Assembly: GCF_052118925.1 (NCBI RefSeq)
Contig: NZ_JBQKGG010000027.1
Span: forward strand, 1 to 12,481
Direction of reading: 5' to 3'
DNA: 12,481 nucleotides
Origin: Lientehia sp934351765
GTDB taxonomy: Bacteria; Bacillota; Clostridia; Lachnospirales; Lachnospiraceae
Positions 1 to 6,811 of the stretch are shown piece after piece. How positions within the stretch are numbered: position 1 is the first letter of the stretch; every line of letters starts with the position of its first letter. The position numbers and the translations under genes were made by a program. The notes under the pieces were generated by a model that worked only from the letters and a program-made list of their open reading frames with translations, did not search any database and was not told where the DNA came from.

Positions 1-41
1 GTGTGGAGCTGACTGTTACTAATCGGTCGAGGGCTTATCCA
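1..41 (+). rRNA. 23S rRNA, 3' end (partial)
   Basis: The first bases contain the conserved 23S rRNA 3' tail (TACTAATCGGTCGAGG followed by GCTTATCC), which pairs with the 5' end of 23S in Firmicutes. Only the last 40 or so bases are present and the exact mature end is approximate. The 95 bases between this end and the first tRNA contain no recognisable 5S rRNA. Confidence 0.9.
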
Positions 42-136
42 GGTGGTTTAGGAGTTTTGGGAATGAAATGATGTTGGACAATGTGTAGTTTTGAAGGTAT
101 AGGAATATCGGTTGGGTATCCTGGCCTTGTGAATGA

Positions 137-208
137 TCCTCGATAGCTCAATGGTAGAGCACTCGGCTGTTAACCGAGTTGTTGTAGGTTCGAGCCCTAC
201 TCGGGGAG
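137..208 (+). tRNA. tRNA-Asn(GTT)
   Basis: A complete 72-nt cloverleaf. The acceptor stem TCCTCGA pairs with TCGGGGA (one G-T pair) and is followed by discriminator G208. The anticodon stem CTCGG/CCGAG closes the loop CTGTTAA, giving anticodon GTT at 169-171. The T arm carries GGTTCGAGCCC. The 3' CCA is not encoded, so it must be added after transcription. It is probably cotranscribed with the rRNA operon upstream and the two tRNAs downstream. Confidence 0.96.
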
Positions 209-243
209 CGATAAAAGCTCCACGGAGTTTTGAAAGAAAATAA

Positions 244-315
244 GGCTCCATGGTCAAGCGGTTAAGACACCGCCCTTTCACGGCGGTAACAGGGGTTCAA
301 ATCCCCTTGGAGTCA
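244..315 (+). tRNA. tRNA-Glu(TTC)
   Basis: A complete 72-nt cloverleaf. The acceptor GGCTCCA pairs with TGGAGTC (one G-T pair), discriminator A315. The anticodon stem CCGCC/GGCGG closes the loop CTTTCAC, giving anticodon TTC at 277-279. The T arm GGGGTTCAAATCCCC is canonical and CCA is not encoded. It lies 35 nt after tRNA-Asn. Confidence 0.96.
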
Positions 316-327
316 CTAATTAAATAT

Positions 328-398
328 GGCGACATAGCCAAGTGGTAAGGCAAAGGTCTGCAACACCTCTATCGCCGGTTCAAATCCGGCTGTCGCCT
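328..398 (+). tRNA. tRNA-Cys(GCA)
   Basis: A complete 71-nt cloverleaf. The acceptor GGCGACA pairs perfectly with TGTCGCC, discriminator T398. The anticodon loop CTGCAAC gives GCA at 360-362. The lowest anticodon-stem pair (A353/C369) is a mismatch and loop position 38 is C rather than the usual A, but the T arm GCCGGTTCAAATCCGGC is perfect, so it is probably functional. CCA is not encoded. It is the last tRNA before the terminator. Confidence 0.95.
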
Positions 399-400
399 CT

Positions 401-433
401 AAGCTCTCAGATGAAAATCTGAGAGCTTTTGTT
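401..433 (+). terminator. Rho-independent terminator of the rRNA/tRNA operon
   Basis: A perfect 12-bp stem (AAGCTCTCAGAT at 401-412 with ATCTGAGAGCTT at 417-428) closed by a GAAA tetraloop and followed by TTTTGTTT. It begins three bases after tRNA-Cys, so it ends the rRNA-tRNA transcript. Confidence 0.93.
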
Positions 434-531
434 TCATAAAACTTATTATTCTGTGAAATAAGATCGTTCTGCGGGGAATCGCACTGCATACAGCAGGGAT
501 TGTACAATATAAAATTTACACAAAAATCAGA

Positions 532-606
532 AACACAGATGAAACTTGAGATTTATCATGGAGAACCATGATAGAGCGGCAAGGGTCATCTGTGTTATCT
601 TTTTTT
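532..606 (+). promoter_or_regulatory. Structured leader: nested hairpins plus T-run upstream of the YibE/F gene
   Basis: Nested inverted repeats are seen directly. An outer 11-bp stem pairs AACACAGATGA (532-542) with TCATCTGTGTT (586-596). Inside it, an 8-bp hairpin pairs TATCATGG (554-561) with CCATGATA (566-573) around AGAA. The outer stem is followed by ATC and seven T's (600-606). The T-run ends 16 nt before the annotated start at 623. It could be a terminator that insulates the operon or an attenuator in its leader. It matches no riboswitch class I recognise, and I see no convincing promoter between 434 and 531. Confidence 0.55.
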
Positions 607-622
607 ATGCAGAAAAGAAACT

Positions 623-1864
623 ATGTTCAGAGGTGTAAATTTGTTTAGACGGATTCAATCAAAGCGTGGTCTTTTGTCCGCAGGCATGTTTTTTATTATT
701 TTTGTGTTCATGGGGCTGTTGGTCTGGAGGATGAAAACACAGACATATGTGTATCAGCGATTCAATACAGAAACAACCAGTTATATAAAGGGAACGGTTA
801 CGGAAATTCTGGAAGAAAACAGTGAGGTTTCCGGAGCGGCGGCGGAATATGCAGCCGGGTATCAGAAGGTTCAGGTTCGGTTAAGTGAAGGAGATCATAA
901 GGGAGAAATCCTGGAGATTGAAAATTATATCACGGCACAGCATCTGGTAAAGGTAACAAAGGGCAGCCGTGTAGTTGTCTGTGCGGATGAGCCGGAACAG
1001 GCGGAACCGTATTATACAATCTATAATTATGACCGGAGCAGTGGAATCCGGCTCATTGCAGCGGCGTTCCTGCTTCTGGTAGTGCTGATTGGAAAAAAAC
1101 GGGGACTTATGAGCTGCATTGGGCTGGTGTTTACGATCCTGATGGTGGCGGGATATCTTTTGCCGGGGCTGTATGAAGGACAGAATGGATTTTTGCTGAC
1201 CGTTATCACGGTGACGGCCTCCTGTGCGGTAACCTGCTTTTGCATTGGGGGATTACAGAAAAAAACGCTGTTAAATCTGATCAGTGCTGTTTTAGGTGGT
1301 GTGTCGGCGGGAGTGGTATATTGGATTTTTATGGCGATTCTTCATATTACCGGCTGCAATCTTGATGCAGCGGAGGATCTGGTACTGATCGCTCAGGTAA
1401 CGGGACTTCGGCTGGGAGATGTCCTTCTTTCCGGAGTGATGGTATCGGCGCTGGGAGCAGTCATGGATGTGGCAGTTTCCATGGGAGCGTCTCTGGGAGA
1501 AATTTCCGGGCTGAATCCGGAGATGGGACGGACAGAGCTGTTCCGGTCCGGCATGAATATTGGACGGGATATGATCGGCACGATGACAAATACGTTGATC
1601 CTGGCTTTTGCCGGTTCTTCGCTGGCAACGTTAATGGTTTTGATCTCTTATGGAGTTCAGTATAATCAGCTGATGTCTTCGAATTTCCTGACGCTGGAGG
1701 CGGCACAGGGAATTGCGGGAAGTATGGCGGTTGTTCTGACCGTACCGATCAGCGCGGCAGTCTGCGCGGTTGGGTATGGTCATTTAAATAAAGGTTCGGA
1801 AAAACCTGAACCGGAAAAAGAACATGCTTTTAAACAAGCAGGACAAAAAGGAGAAATAGTATGA
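623..1864 (+). CDS. YibE/F family multipass membrane protein
   Basis: This 413-aa protein has the YibE/F family layout. An N-terminal anchor (about 18-36) is followed by an extracytoplasmic region of about 100 residues rich in beta strands. The family hallmark YxYDRSSGIRLI starts at residue 134 and leads into about seven further membrane segments (141-157, 161-181, 189-210, 217-240, 262-288, 322-344, 361-386). The conserved loop LGAVMDVAVSMGASLGEI and the stretch RSGMNIGRDMIGTMTNTLILA are present. The family is thought to be a permease-like membrane protein; substrate and mechanism are unknown. The start is uncertain: ATG623 has no clear ribosome site, whereas TTG641 is preceded by AGAGGTG with 5-nt spacing and would give 407 aa. 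The stop overlaps the next gene's start (ATGA), so the two are translationally coupled. Confidence 0.9.
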   Translation: MFRGVNLFRRIQSKRGLLSAGMFFIIFVFMGLLVWRMKTQTYVYQRFNTETTSYIKGTVTEILEENSEVSGAAAEYAAGYQKVQVRLSEGDHKGEILEIENYITAQHLVKVTKGSRVVVCADEPEQAEPYYTIYNYDRSSGIRLIAAAFLLLVVLIGKKRGLMSCIGLVFTILMVAGYLLPGLYEGQNGFLLTVITVTASCAVTCFCIGGLQKKTLLNLISAVLGGVSAGVVYWIFMAILHITGCNLDAAEDLVLIAQVTGLRLGDVLLSGVMVSALGAVMDVAVSMGASLGEISGLNPEMGRTELFRSGMNIGRDMIGTMTNTLILAFAGSSLATLMVLISYGVQYNQLMSSNFLTLEAAQGIAGSMAVVLTVPISAAVCAVGYGHLNKGSEKPEPEKEHAFKQAGQKGEIV

Positions 1865-4074
1865 AGAAATGGAAACAATGTCTCGCGGCGCTGTTAGTCG
1901 GGGTAATGACATTTGCGGGCGGAGCAGCGACGCTGACTTCGGGAAAGACTGCTGAGGCGGCAGGAGAAACGGTTTATGTCAATGAAAACACAGTCTGGAG
2001 CTATCTGGACGATAATACAAAGCCGGCTGACGGCTGGATGAGCGAAAGCTTTTCCACAGAGAACTGGAAGACCGGAACAAAAAGCTTCGGTGCGAAGAGC
2101 GGGGCTATTGCAGATCTTGGCGGCGGCTGTATTCCCAATGTACTGCTGAACCAATACATTAACGGAACGGACGGAGATGATATTCCGGTGTTCTATTTCC
2201 GGACAACCTTCCAGGGGACAGCTGCGGCGGCAGACCAGGTATTAAAGGGCGCGCTGAAATATGATGATGCGGCAGTTGTATACCTGAACGGAACAAAGAT
2301 CGCAGGCTTTGATGACGGAAGCTTTGATGCAAACGGTTACGGCGGCTCCAATGCCGGAGATCCCAAGACCGGTGAAATCCAGGCAGACGCAGCACTGGTG
2401 AAAAATGGAAGCAATGTGCTTTGTGTGGAGATCCATCAGGGCCGTCCCAGCAGCTCCGATATTTTCTTTGAGATGAGCTCCCTGAAGCTGGAGACAAAGA
2501 CACCGGCAGAGACCGGAGGTTCGGAAAATCCCGGAGAAAACGGCGGCAGTGAAACAAAGGCAGCGGCTCAGGGCTCCGTATCGCTTACGGTAGGTGCATC
2601 GGGAGCATCAAGAAATCTGACCTGGTATTCAGACAGCACAGATGCGGCCTCTGTTCAGTATGCAGTCGCATCCGGAAACGAATTCCCAGCAGATTATACT
2701 GAGGTTCCGGCAATCATGACCGCAGCCTCCAATAAAAGCGGATACTACAGCTTCCGTGCGACTTTATCGGGGCTGCAGAAGGAGACAACGTATGTATACC
2801 GTCTTGTAAACGGAACTACGGTTTCTGCTCCTTATACCTTTAAGACCACTGGAACAGGTGCGTTCAGCTTCCTGCTTGCAGGTGATCCGCAGATCGGTGC
2901 CAGCGGAAACGCGTCAAATGATACAAACGGCTGGGGTGTGACATTAAAGAATGCAGCGGCAGCATTTCCCAATGCGGCGTTTCTGATCAGCGCCGGTGAC
3001 CAGGTTAATACCGCGAACAATGAAGCACAGTATGATGGATATCTGGAGCACGCAGAGTTATATAACATGACAACGGCAACTGTTGTCGGAAATCATGATT
3101 CCTCCAACGCAGCATACAGTGAGCATTTTAACAACCCGAATGTGTCTGCGTACGGAAAGACCAATGCGGGAAGCGATTACTGGTATGTTTACAATAATGT
3201 ACTGTTCATGAATTTAAATTCTAATAATCTCAGCACCGCAGAGCATCGGGCATTTATGAAGCAGGCAATCGATGCTAATCCCAATGTGGACTGGAAGGTG
3301 GTCGTATTCCATCATTCCATCTACAGTGTTGCAAGCCATGCATATGACAAGGACATTCTTCAGAGAAGAGAAGCTCTGGCACCGGTATTCAAGGAGCTGG
3401 ATATCGATGTAGTGCTGATGGGACATGACCATGTATATACCAGAAGCTATATGATGGACGGACTGACCCCTGTCGTAACCGAGCAGGTGGAGTCCAGCGT
3501 GACAAATCCGGACGGAATCCTTTATGTGACCGTGAATTCTGCCAGTGGCAGCAAGTTCTATAGGATCAAGGATTCGGAGTTTGCATATGCGGCAGTGAAG
3601 AACCAGGAGAACATTCCGAATATCTCCAACATTGAAGTAACAGGCACTTCCTTCAAGATCACGACCTATCGTTCCACCGATATGAGTGTGGTGGACAGTT
3701 TTGAAATTCTCAGAAAGAAGGATGAGCCTTCCACAGAGCCGACAGAGCCCTCTGCTGAGCCGACAGAGCCTTCCACAGAGCCGACAGAGCCTTCTAGCAA
3801 TCCGACAGAGTCTACAGCCGCAACAGATCCTTCTGTGAAAGAATCCACCACAGCAGAACCCACAAAAGCATCTCAGGAGCCGACAAAGGCAGGAGCAGCT
3901 GTAAGTGGCAAAGGAAATGGAACAGGCAATAACGGAAGCGGAACTGCTGTCGGAGCAGGAAAAGGTGTTGCTACCGGGGATAACACGGGATTATTCCTGT
4001 GGATCAGCCTTCTGGCAGCAGCTGGTGCGGCAGCGGCAGGAGTGACGGTTCTGATGAAAAAGAAAGAACAGTAA
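1861..4074 (+). CDS. Secreted, surface-anchored metallophosphoesterase (purple acid phosphatase-like)
   Basis: A 737-aa exported protein. Residues 1-34 form a signal peptide (positive MKKWK start, hydrophobic core, likely cut after AEA). Residues 35-210 look like a beta-sandwich module resembling the non-catalytic domains of cell-surface phosphatases. After a Gly/Glu linker, 238-331 resemble the N-terminal Ig/FN3-like domain of purple acid phosphatases. The calcineurin-like catalytic domain (about 335-565) shows all metal-ligand blocks: GDPQ at 341-344, GD at 379-380, GNHD at 410-413, FHH at 483-485 and GHDH at 521-524. A Pro/Thr/Glu-rich stalk (622-675) leads to a C-terminal ATGD motif (704-707), a hydrophobic helix (710-732) and KKKEQ, the layout of a wall-anchoring signal. 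It probably hydrolyses phosphate esters outside the cell; the substrate is unknown. AAAGGAG lies 7 nt before ATG1861, and the start overlaps the YibE/F stop. Confidence 0.9.
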   Translation: MKKWKQCLAALLVGVMTFAGGAATLTSGKTAEAAGETVYVNENTVWSYLDDNTKPADGWMSESFSTENWKTGTKSFGAKSGAIADLGGGCIPNVLLNQYINGTDGDDIPVFYFRTTFQGTAAAADQVLKGALKYDDAAVVYLNGTKIAGFDDGSFDANGYGGSNAGDPKTGEIQADAALVKNGSNVLCVEIHQGRPSSSDIFFEMSSLKLETKTPAETGGSENPGENGGSETKAAAQGSVSLTVGASGASRNLTWYSDSTDAASVQYAVASGNEFPADYTEVPAIMTAASNKSGYYSFRATLSGLQKETTYVYRLVNGTTVSAPYTFKTTGTGAFSFLLAGDPQIGASGNASNDTNGWGVTLKNAAAAFPNAAFLISAGDQVNTANNEAQYDGYLEHAELYNMTTATVVGNHDSSNAAYSEHFNNPNVSAYGKTNAGSDYWYVYNNVLFMNLNSNNLSTAEHRAFMKQAIDANPNVDWKVVVFHHSIYSVASHAYDKDILQRREALAPVFKELDIDVVLMGHDHVYTRSYMMDGLTPVVTEQVESSVTNPDGILYVTVNSASGSKFYRIKDSEFAYAAVKNQENIPNISNIEVTGTSFKITTYRSTDMSVVDSFEILRKKDEPSTEPTEPSAEPTEPSTEPTEPSSNPTESTAATDPSVKESTTAEPTKASQEPTKAGAAVSGKGNGTGNNGSGTAVGAGKGVATGDNTGLFLWISLLAAAGAAAAGVTVLMKKKEQ
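3724..3807 (+). repeat. In-frame 21-bp tandem repeat encoding a Pro/Thr/Glu stalk
   Basis: Four consecutive 7-residue units (EPSTEPT, EPSAEPT, EPSTEPT, EPSSNPT; residues 622-649) come from an imperfect 21-bp DNA repeat. This is a typical extended stalk that lifts a catalytic domain through the cell wall. Copy number could vary between strains. Confidence 0.8.
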
Positions 4075-4109
4075 ATCCGCGGCATAAAAATAAAACAGGA
4101 AGCAGGAGG

Positions 4110-4183
4110 CTGAAATGCCGACCTGAAAAAAGAACTCTGACTGGCCGGAGCATTTTCGGCAGCAGGGTTCTTTTCCATTTCAG
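4110..4183 (+). terminator. Long imperfect hairpin, probable terminator after the phosphoesterase gene
   Basis: Three nested stems are seen. CTGAAATG (4110-4117) pairs with CATTTCAG (4176-4183), AAAAGAACTCTG (4128-4139) pairs with CAGGGTTCTTTT (4163-4174, one G-T), and GCCG/CGGC form the tip. The inner stem runs straight into TTTT, as expected for an intrinsic terminator. It starts 35 nt after the stop codon. The remaining bases to 4320 show no gene. Confidence 0.6.
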
Positions 4184-4323
4184 AGGAAAGTTCGTCCTAT
4201 GAAATAAAAAAATAGGAAAAAGCAATCGGTGAAAAGCTCTTAGGGAATGCACTGAGGGGAGGGAGGATTGCCGCTGTGTTGGATTTTTAATGAAATGTTA
4301 ATGGAAATTGGGGAAAAATACTT

Positions 4324-4352
4324 TATAATAGAGAAAAAGTAAAGGAGGAGGA
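4324..4352 (+). promoter_or_regulatory. Candidate -10 element and ribosome site of the serine hydrolase gene
   Basis: A consensus TATAAT at 4324-4329 lies 26 nt before the start codon. No good -35 hexamer is visible at 16-18 bp spacing; TTAATG at 4298-4303 is too distant. AAAGGAGGAGG at 4341-4351 is a very strong ribosome binding site 4 nt before ATG4356. The implied 5' leader is about 20 nt. Confidence 0.5.
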
Positions 4353-4355
4353 ACT

Positions 4356-6164
4356 ATGCTGAGGGATCATCTGGCAGTGGCGGAGCTTTTGAAAAATCTC
4401 ATAAAGGGGAATACGGATCATATCAGCCGCGTAACGTATCGGCCGGAAAAGACGGCAGTCGGCGGGGAAGAGTCGGAGCATCTGGAGCGGTGTACGCCGG
4501 AGTCACAGGGCGTTTCCTCCCGTCATCTGGCAGCGTTTTTCGAGGAGCTGGCGGAAGATGAGCGGACTGATCTGCATCATGTGATCGTTCTGCGTCATGG
4601 AAAGGTGATCGCGCAGGCGGACCGGGCACCGTATCGGCGAGATGTGTGGCATACATCCTATTCCATGTGTAAAAGTATTACAGGCATGGCTATTGGCATG
4701 CTGATCGCGGAGGGAAAGCTTTCTCTGGAGGACAAGATTTATCCGATTCTGGATAAAAAGCTTCTGTTTACCGGTGGTCATCAGAAAAGTCTGACCGTGG
4801 AGCATCTGCTGACTATGACGACCGGTGTGACGTTTAATGAGACGGGAATCGTTTCAGGTGATGACTGGGTAACCAGCTATCTTCTGGCCTCTACCAGAGG
4901 AAAACCGGGAAAAACCTTTGAGTACAACAGCATGAATACCTATATTCTTTCAGCGATCGTGACGAAGATCACCGGAGAGCCCATGGTAGAATATCTGAGA
5001 CCGAGGCTCTGGGAGCCATTGGGCATTCATCAGGTATACTGGGAAACATGTCCCATGGGGATTAATAAGGGCGGCTGGGGACTGTTTTTGACAACAGAGG
5101 ATGCCGCGAAGCTTGGACAGCTTTATCTCCGGAAAGGAAACTGGGAGGGGCAGCAGCTTCTTCCGGAGTGCTGGGTGGAGGCAGCGACCAGTCATCAGGA
5201 GGATACACCGGAAAACATGGGACCTTATGGCTATGGCTATCAGGTCTGGCTCGGAGGGAGACCCGGCAGCTTTACCTTTAACGGTATGCTGGGGCAGAAT
5301 GTGGTGGGGTATCCCGATCTGGATCTTGTAATTGCAACTAATGCGGGAAGTGATGAGCTGTTCCAGAACTGCGTGCTGCTGGACATTGTAAGGCGATATT
5401 TTGAGGTGGATTTTGAACCGGAGGAGATTCTCCCTGAGGATCCGGCGGCCCTTCGGAAGCTTCGGGATACAGAATCAGTGTTGGAACGGTTCGGAACCAC
5501 AAAAAAGAAACTGCTGAAACGGACAGACAGGGCGAAGCTTCACAGCTGGAGAAGAAAGGGGAGTGCCGGGGAGCCGGAATTTTTATTCCGGGAGCGGTTC
5601 ATGAAAGCCCTGAACGGAAAAAGATATCAGCTCAATGAGAAGCATGTGGGGCTCTGCCCGCTGGTATTTCAGGTTTTTCATAATAATTATACTGACGGGA
5701 TCGGCAGTGCAGGCTTTGCTTTTGAGGATGGGAGGTTCTTCCTGCTTTTGGAAGAAGGGGAGCACATGCACCGGATCGAGGTGGGTTTCAGCCGGGCAGC
5801 AGAGACGGTTTGTCTGTTTCATGAGGAGCCGTATCTTCTTGGTGGGAAAGGCGAGATAACCTGCGATGAAGACGGATCGCCGGTTTTGAAGCTTAATCTG
5901 GCATTTCTGGAGGAGGCTGTGCGGCGGACGGTGAAGTGTTGTTTCCGAAATGGATATCAGGATTTGGAAATGCGGTGGGACGAGACGCCGGGCAGCAGGA
6001 TGATCACGGAAGGACTGGATTCTTTGCTGCAGGATACGCTGAAAACCGGTCTGATGGATACACTGCAGAATAAAATCGGTGTAGATCTTCCGGCAATCTT
6101 GGTGGATCGGACGATCCACCCGGTTGTAACCGGACATCTGGAAGAGACTGTACGGCTATTTTGA
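4356..6164 (+). CDS. Beta-lactamase-fold serine hydrolase with a long C-terminal extension
   Basis: A 602-aa cytoplasmic protein (no signal peptide or membrane segment) of the class C beta-lactamase/penicillin-binding family. The nucleophile motif SMCK is at 103-106 in the typical SYSMCKSITG context, so Ser103 and Lys106 are the predicted catalytic pair. The second motif is FEYNSMNTYILS with Tyr190. The third box is FNGMLGQ (about 308-314) in place of KTG, as is common in esterase/amidase members. The hydrolase domain spans about 25-360. The remaining 240 residues are a predicted soluble beta-rich extension of unknown role, making the protein longer than a typical single-domain member. Activity could be esterase, amidase or D-amino-acid peptidase; no substrate can be assigned. 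It has its own promoter region and is not obviously in an operon. Confidence 0.88.
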   Translation: MLRDHLAVAELLKNLIKGNTDHISRVTYRPEKTAVGGEESEHLERCTPESQGVSSRHLAAFFEELAEDERTDLHHVIVLRHGKVIAQADRAPYRRDVWHTSYSMCKSITGMAIGMLIAEGKLSLEDKIYPILDKKLLFTGGHQKSLTVEHLLTMTTGVTFNETGIVSGDDWVTSYLLASTRGKPGKTFEYNSMNTYILSAIVTKITGEPMVEYLRPRLWEPLGIHQVYWETCPMGINKGGWGLFLTTEDAAKLGQLYLRKGNWEGQQLLPECWVEAATSHQEDTPENMGPYGYGYQVWLGGRPGSFTFNGMLGQNVVGYPDLDLVIATNAGSDELFQNCVLLDIVRRYFEVDFEPEEILPEDPAALRKLRDTESVLERFGTTKKKLLKRTDRAKLHSWRRKGSAGEPEFLFRERFMKALNGKRYQLNEKHVGLCPLVFQVFHNNYTDGIGSAGFAFEDGRFFLLLEEGEHMHRIEVGFSRAAETVCLFHEEPYLLGGKGEITCDEDGSPVLKLNLAFLEEAVRRTVKCCFRNGYQDLEMRWDETPGSRMITEGLDSLLQDTLKTGLMDTLQNKIGVDLPAILVDRTIHPVVTGHLEETVRLF

Positions 6165-6184
6165 GTGGGGATACAGCTTTGCTC

Positions 6185-6231
6185 CATAAGGCAAAAAGCG
6201 GAAAAGATCGACATAAGGCAAAAGCGGAAAA
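6185..6231. repeat. Direct repeat of about 20 bp, period 27
   Basis: CATAAGGC followed by an A-run, GCGG and AAAA occurs at 6185-6205 and again at 6212-6231, with one A fewer in the second copy. It fills the space between the hydrolase stop and the PerR promoter. It may be a local duplication or an upstream regulator-binding region; no protein is encoded. Confidence 0.6.
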
Positions 6232-6238
6232 TATAGGC

Positions 6239-6288
6239 TTGACAGAAACGTGAAATAAGATATAATGAAAATAGTAATCATTATCATT
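6239..6288 (+). promoter_or_regulatory. perR promoter with overlapping Fur/PerR-type operator
   Basis: TTGACA (6239-6244), a 16-bp spacer and TATAAT (6261-6266) form a consensus promoter. Starting at the expected transcription start lies AGTAATCATTATC (6273-6285), which shares the core AGTAATCATTA with the palindrome in front of rubrerythrin. The placement suggests autorepression. AATCATTATC also matches half of the classical Fur consensus, so Fur-type recognition cannot be excluded from the DNA alone. Confidence 0.82.
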
Positions 6289-6308
6289 CTTAAAGATAAG
6301 GAGGGCCT

Positions 6309-6728
6309 ATGAAAACGATGAAATACAGTCGCCAGAGGGAAAGTATTAAGAATTTCCTCTCGACCAGGAAAGACCATCCTACGGCCGATGCGGTATATAT
6401 GAACATCCGTAAAGAATATCCCAATATCAGTCTGGGAACAGTATATCGGAATCTTTCCTTGCTGGCATCTGTGGGAGAAATCCAGACAATAAGCTGCGGA
6501 GATGGTGTTGATCATTTTGATCCAAATGCAGATCCTCATTATCATTTTGTATGCCGGGATTGCGGAGCAGTGAAGGATATTGAGATGAAGCCATTGGAAA
6601 ATCTGGAGGCCATGGCGGCGGAAGGATTTGACGGTTCTATTTCCGGCCACACGGCGGTATTCTATGGCCGATGCGGGGAATGTGAAGAAAAGATGAGAAA
6701 AAGTCTTGACAAGAATGAGGCCGTGTGA
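6309..6728 (+). CDS. perR: PerR-like peroxide-sensing repressor (Fur family)
   Basis: A 139-aa Fur-family regulator: an N-terminal winged helix (about 4-62, with SLGTVYRNLSLL as recognition region) and a C-terminal dimerisation/metal domain. All five regulatory-metal ligands of Bacillus PerR have counterparts: His23 (DHPTAD), Asp71 (HFDP), His77 and His79 (PHYHF) and Asp90. An aspartate at the Asp71 position marks PerR, whereas Fur and Zur carry glutamate there. The structural zinc site is Cys82/Cys85 and Cys122/Cys125. The role is to repress peroxide-defence genes until iron-catalysed oxidation of a ligand histidine. The next gene, rubrerythrin, carries the same operator core. AAGGAGG at 6298-6304 is only 4 nt from ATG6309; ATG6318, matching the common MKYSRQR start, would have a 13-nt gap. 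Confidence 0.9.
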   Translation: MKTMKYSRQRESIKNFLSTRKDHPTADAVYMNIRKEYPNISLGTVYRNLSLLASVGEIQTISCGDGVDHFDPNADPHYHFVCRDCGAVKDIEMKPLENLEAMAAEGFDGSISGHTAVFYGRCGECEEKMRKSLDKNEAV

Positions 6729-6761
6729 TATAAAAATAATAACAGTAATCATTACTGTTAT
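6706..6761 (+). promoter_or_regulatory. Rubrerythrin promoter and 23-bp palindromic PerR-type operator
   Basis: TTGACA (6706-6711) lies inside the last codons of perR. A 17-bp spacer and an extended -10 (TG at 6726-6727, TATAAA at 6729-6734) follow. At the predicted transcription start is a perfect palindrome (6739-6761): ATAACAGTAAT, a central C, then ATTACTGTTAT. The inner 7-1-7 geometry is that of PerR/Fur boxes. Repressor bound here should block initiation. Confidence 0.87.
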
Positions 6762-6811
6762 ATAAAAAGAACTAATAACCATTGTGTTTTTAAAGAAAAG
6801 GAGAAATTGAT

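Noticed and set aside
48..507. Minus-strand open frames resembling GLEPTTTRLTAECSTIELS and ATAGFEPAIEVLQTFALPLG peptides
   Set aside because: They are antisense readings of the tRNA genes, a familiar source of false protein predictions. They lack ribosome sites.
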